Below are positions 61,210-64,000 of a DNA stretch of 64,000 nt, piece after piece. Position 1 is the stretch's first letter; each line of letters begins with the position of its first letter. This DNA comes from Planctomycetota bacterium. GTDB lineage: Bacteria; Planctomycetota; SZUA-567; H5-PLA8. The notes beneath the pieces were generated by a model, which did no database searches, was not told the DNA's origin, and saw only the letters and a program-made list of their open reading frames with translations. The position numbers and the translations under genes were made by a program. Where the stretch lies: positions 558,001 to 622,000 of the forward strand of contig JABTUM010000003.1 of assembly GCA_015075375.1 (NCBI GenBank), read 5' to 3'.

Positions 61210-61800
61210 ATGCCAGAATCGACCCATTCCTCCAAGCCGATATACTACCAGCCGCCGCGAATGGAGCCCATGCTGGGCGAAGATTTGCGCCAGACGCTGG
61301 GGTTGGACCATTGCCCGGTCGTGCGCAGCGCCTCGGATGTGGCGGATCTCTTCCGCGGACTGGCCGCGCTGGAACGCGAGGTTCTGATCCTGGGCAGCGT
61401 GGACTGCCAGCTACGCTTGCTGCGCTGGGACCTCCTGGCGGTGGGCGCCAGCGACCACGTCTTCTGCCGGGTCGGCGAGATCTTCATTCCCCCGTTGCGT
61501 GCCGGGGCCCATGGGGTCTTCCTGGTCCATAACCATCCTTCGGGACAGTTGCGCCTGAGCCGCGCGGACCGCGATCTGACCGAACTGGTTGCCCAGGCCG
61601 GCTCCAGCTTGGGCTGCCCGCTCCACGACCATGTGGTGGTCGGGCCCAAAGGCTACCGCACCCTGATGACGCGCGACTTGGTGGCGCTGGCCCGGGGCCA
61701 GGACCCCGCCAAGCGGGTTGCCGAACGCAACCGGCACTACCGGCACGCCGAACGAAAGCAGAAGGCGCCCCCGGCGCGGCGGCGGACCGTGCAGGATTAG
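61210..61800 (+). CDS. RadC-family JAB-domain protein
   Basis: 196 residues from ATG with GGGAG seven bases upstream. It carries the JAMM-like motif of RadC/JAB proteins (GVFLVHNHPSGQLRLSRADRDL, giving HxHPSGx4Sx2D), after a short N-terminal helical segment. The usual HhH N-domain of RadC is not evident. The C-terminal 40 residues are basic (RVAERNRHYRHAERKQKAPPARRRT). The family was named for DNA repair, but its role is not settled. The upstream gap holds the CTGCAC cluster. Confidence 0.85.
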   Translation: MPESTHSSKPIYYQPPRMEPMLGEDLRQTLGLDHCPVVRSASDVADLFRGLAALEREVLILGSVDCQLRLLRWDLLAVGASDHVFCRVGEIFIPPLRAGAHGVFLVHNHPSGQLRLSRADRDLTELVAQAGSSLGCPLHDHVVVGPKGYRTLMTRDLVALARGQDPAKRVAERNRHYRHAERKQKAPPARRRTVQD

Positions 61801-61896
61801 ACAATTCTTTTGCATCCCCAAGCAAGGCGGCCGGGGACTGCACCGGGTATCGGTTAGGGAGAAGATTCATCCCCAACCGGCCCGGAGACGCCCGCC

Positions 61897-62823
61897 ATGA
61901 AGCTTTCGCCCGCCCAACTCGACTCCTTTAAGGAGAACGGATTCCTCATCGTGGAGGGGCTCTTCCGCGACGAAGATCTGGCTCCCGTGGAAGCCGGCAT
62001 CACGGCCTGGATCGATGCGAAGGCGCGCAAGCTGCTGGCCGAAGGCAAGATCACCCAGCTCTACGAGAAGGAAGATTTCGAACACCGCTTCGCCCGGATT
62101 TACGACGAGTGCCCCGAGATCGGCAGCGGACTGGACATCATGCACTCGCGGATTCCGGAACTCTTCCATTTCCTGCGCAACTCGCGCCTGATGCAGGCGC
62201 TGCGCGGCCTGATCGGCCCCGAGATTTCCTGCAACCCGATCCAGCACCTGCGCGCCAAGCCGCCGGCCGCCAAGCTCTCCGAAGGCGCCAAAATGAACGT
62301 GCCGTGGCACCAGGATGCGGCCGTCACTTGGGAAGAAGCCGACGCCAGCGAGATCGTCACCTCGTGGCTCCCGCTCGTGAATGCCACCGCCGCCAACGGC
62401 TGCATGGAAGTGATCTCCGGCGTGCAGAAGACCGGGTACTTGGAACACATGGCCGAAGGCGGGACGTGCATCAAACCCGAACTGATGCCCGCCACCAAGC
62501 CCGTGCGCGCCGAGATTCCCCGCGGCGGCATCATCTTCATGAGCCGCTTCACGCCGCATCGCAGCACCGACAACATGACCGACGGGGTGCGCTGGAGCCT
62601 CGACCTGCGCTACCAGCCCACGCACCAGCCCAGCGGCCGGCCGTTCCATCCCTGCTTCGTCACGCACAGCGAGAAGCAGCCCGATTCGGTTCTGACCAGC
62701 CACGAGCGCTGGTGCCAGCTTTGGACCGAGGCCTTGGAACTCTCCAAGGGCATCCCGTGGCATCGCACGGCGCCGCAGGAAAAGCGCAAGATGGCCATGG
62801 CCGCGGCCGGCTTGAATTACTAA
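61897..62823 (+). CDS. Phytanoyl-CoA dioxygenase (PhyH) family protein
   Basis: 308 residues from ATG with GGAG. Fe(II)/2-oxoglutarate-dependent oxygenase of the PhyH type: LDSFKENGFLIVEGLFRDEDL, the iron ligands in VPWHQDAAVTWEEAD (HxD), the later histidine in FMSRFTPHRSTDNMTDGVRWSLDLRYQPTHQPSGRP with the 2-oxoglutarate-binding Arg. Such enzymes hydroxylate small substrates; the substrate cannot be told from sequence and is often unknown in Planctomycetota, where many copies occur. A strong hairpin follows, so it is probably monocistronic. Confidence 0.92.
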   Translation: MKLSPAQLDSFKENGFLIVEGLFRDEDLAPVEAGITAWIDAKARKLLAEGKITQLYEKEDFEHRFARIYDECPEIGSGLDIMHSRIPELFHFLRNSRLMQALRGLIGPEISCNPIQHLRAKPPAAKLSEGAKMNVPWHQDAAVTWEEADASEIVTSWLPLVNATAANGCMEVISGVQKTGYLEHMAEGGTCIKPELMPATKPVRAEIPRGGIIFMSRFTPHRSTDNMTDGVRWSLDLRYQPTHQPSGRPFHPCFVTHSEKQPDSVLTSHERWCQLWTEALELSKGIPWHRTAPQEKRKMAMAAAGLNY

Positions 62824-62852
62824 CACCAGACCACGCGTAGATCGGATGCACG

Positions 62853-62876
62853 GCGGGGAACCTTCGGGTTCCCCGC
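62853..62876 (+). terminator. Hairpin terminator after the PhyH gene
   Basis: GCGGGGAACC and GGTTCCCCGC form a perfect 10-bp stem with a stable TTCG tetraloop, 30 bases after the stop. Only a short T-run (ATTT) follows, so termination may be partial, but the hairpin is unmistakable. Confidence 0.75.
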
Positions 62877-62958
62877 TCGCATTTCATGCCGCCGAATCTG
62901 CACTGGCCGATCCGAACCCGGGCTATCTAATGACGTTCCCATCCGGGTCCGAGTCTCC

Positions 62959-64000
62959 ATGCTGCTCAATGCATCCCTCTTCGTAGGCGGTCTGATCGTC
63001 CTGGTCCTCGGCGCCGAGTTGCTGGTGCGTGGCGCTTCGCGATTGGCCACGGCGGCGGGCATCTCGGCGCTGGTCGTGGGGCTTACCGTCGTCGCCTTCG
63101 GCACCAGCGCGCCCGAACTGGCCGTCAGCCTCAAAGCCAGTTGGGCCGGCCAGCCCAACTTGGCGCTGGGGAATGTGGTCGGCAGCAACATCTTCAACGT
63201 GCTCTTTATCCTGGGCCTGTCGGCGCTGGTCGCGCCGCTGGTGGTCCATAAGCAGTTGGTGCGCGTCGACGTGCCGGTGATGATCGCCGTCACCGGTTTG
63301 ACGTGGGGCTTAAGCCTCAACGGCACCCTCTCCCGGATCGAAGGCATCCTCCTTTCCCTGCTCCTGCTCGCGTATATCGGCCTTTGCATTCACCTAGGCC
63401 GCAAAGATGGAGCGGCCAACGGTGCAGCAGAAGCTCCGGCCGAACCCGCCGCCGACGCGAAGCCGGCCGCGCCCGCGAAGAGTTCCTGGCTGGTGGACGG
63501 CCTGTGCATCCTGGCCGGGCTGGGTCTCCTGATTCTGGGCGCGCAATGGCTGGTGACCTCGGCGACATCCATGGCGAAGGCCTTGGGCATCAGCGATCTG
63601 GTCGTGGCGCTCACCATCGTAGCCGCCGGCACGTCGCTGCCCGAAGTCGCTACTTCGGTGATGGCCACCTACCGCGGACAGCGCGACATCGCGGTGGGCA
63701 ACGTGATCGGCAGCAATATCTTCAATCTGCTCTGCATCCTGGGCTTCAGTTGCGCGCTCTCCCCGCAGGGTGTCGAAGTCGCGCCGGCGGCGCGGAACTT
63801 CGACATTCCGGTGATGATGGCGGTGGCCGTGGCGTGCTTTCCCATTTTCTTCACGGGGCACCTGATCGCGCGCTGGGAAGGCGCGGTCTTCCTGGCCTAC
63901 TACGCGGCGTATACGGGGTACCTGATCCTGCTTTCCACGCAGCACGCGGCGCTGCCCGGTTTCAGCTTCGTCATGCTCGCGTTCGCCGCGCCGCTGACGG
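62959..64000 (+). CDS. Ca2+/Na+ (or K+-dependent) exchanger, partial
   Basis: The frame is open from ATG at 62959 to the window edge (347 residues so far). Integral membrane protein with the two alpha-repeats of the cation/Ca2+ exchanger superfamily: VVAFGTSAPELAVSLKASW and GNVVGSNIFNVLFILG in the first half, AAGTSLPEVATSVMATY and GNVIGSNIFNLLCILG in the second, each with the acidic residue that coordinates the cation. A hydrophilic A/P/K-rich linker separates the halves. It is preceded by a 60-base gap containing no clear promoter. The C-terminus is beyond the window. Confidence 0.9.
   Translation, partial: MLLNASLFVGGLIVLVLGAELLVRGASRLATAAGISALVVGLTVVAFGTSAPELAVSLKASWAGQPNLALGNVVGSNIFNVLFILGLSALVAPLVVHKQLVRVDVPVMIAVTGLTWGLSLNGTLSRIEGILLSLLLLAYIGLCIHLGRKDGAANGAAEAPAEPAADAKPAAPAKSSWLVDGLCILAGLGLLILGAQWLVTSATSMAKALGISDLVVALTIVAAGTSLPEVATSVMATYRGQRDIAVGNVIGSNIFNLLCILGFSCALSPQGVEVAPAARNFDIPVMMAVAVACFPIFFTGHLIARWEGAVFLAYYAAYTGYLILLSTQHAALPGFSFVMLAFAAPLT

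Overview
This is a high-GC bacterial chromosome segment (mostly 65-70% G+C by eye) with short intergenic gaps, GGAG/GAGG ribosome binding sites and many secreted proteins. The mix points to the Planctomycetota or a neighbouring phylum (Lentisphaerota, Hydrogenedentota or similar) and to a Gram-negative envelope. It includes a DUF1800/DUF1501 Tat-export pair, secreted beta-helix and carbohydrate-active proteins, GntR regulators fused to sugar-binding sensor domains, a futalosine-pathway enzyme (MqnE), type IV pilus ATPases, a SurA-like chaperone, a PhyH dioxygenase and an EboE/EboF pair. The phylum assignment is inference from gene content only. No rRNA, tRNA, CRISPR array, prophage or insertion sequence was recognised.

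Layout. 1-4.7 kb: the end of an unknown gene, a secreted beta-helix protein, and a lower-GC patch with two small genes of unknown function and a degenerate palindrome. 4.7-10.7 kb: DUF1501 and DUF1800 proteins, a TIGR03960-type radical SAM protein and a membrane-anchored protein. 10.8-15 kb: a secreted CBM9-like lipoprotein interrupted by an in-frame UGA, a 47-bp hairpin repeat array, and a large secreted DNRLRE/thioredoxin protein. 15-25 kb: a GntR-LacI regulator, murA, a VWA protein, a secreted redoxin, a GntR regulator with a solute-binding-protein sensor, and a 1215-residue YetA/PcRGLX-like polysaccharide lyase. The last two share a candidate operator. 25-28 kb: pgi and manA, then a DUF433/DUF5615 toxin-antitoxin-like pair.

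28.6-41 kb: mutM, a glutaredoxin, mqnE, folE, a ketosynthase-like protein without the catalytic cysteine, pabC-pabB, an M28-like peptidase, and the overlapping eboE-eboF pair. 41-48.7 kb (minus strand): family-4 uracil-DNA glycosylase, a small membrane protein, a SurA-like chaperone, a run of three pilus ATPases (PilB, PilT, PilB) and a free-standing MshEN-like domain. 48.8-64 kb: panC, a lipoprotein overlapping a cyclodeaminase-like gene, an AraC regulator, and an XRE-cupin/mmsA/class III aminotransferase/M20 peptidase run. Then come a sensor kinase and an NtrC-type response regulator that overlap tail to tail, a RadC-family protein, a PhyH dioxygenase and the start of a Na+/Ca2+ exchanger.

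Shared themes. folE, pabB/pabC and the cyclodeaminase-like gene touch folate metabolism, and MqnE and PabB both draw on chorismate. pgi and manA feed hexose phosphates, which suits an organism that digests polysaccharides. The regulator-lyase pair at 19.7-25 kb, with its shared inverted repeat, is the best-supported local regulatory circuit. The in-frame UGA, the hairpin array and the isolated eboEF pair are the observations most worth following up.
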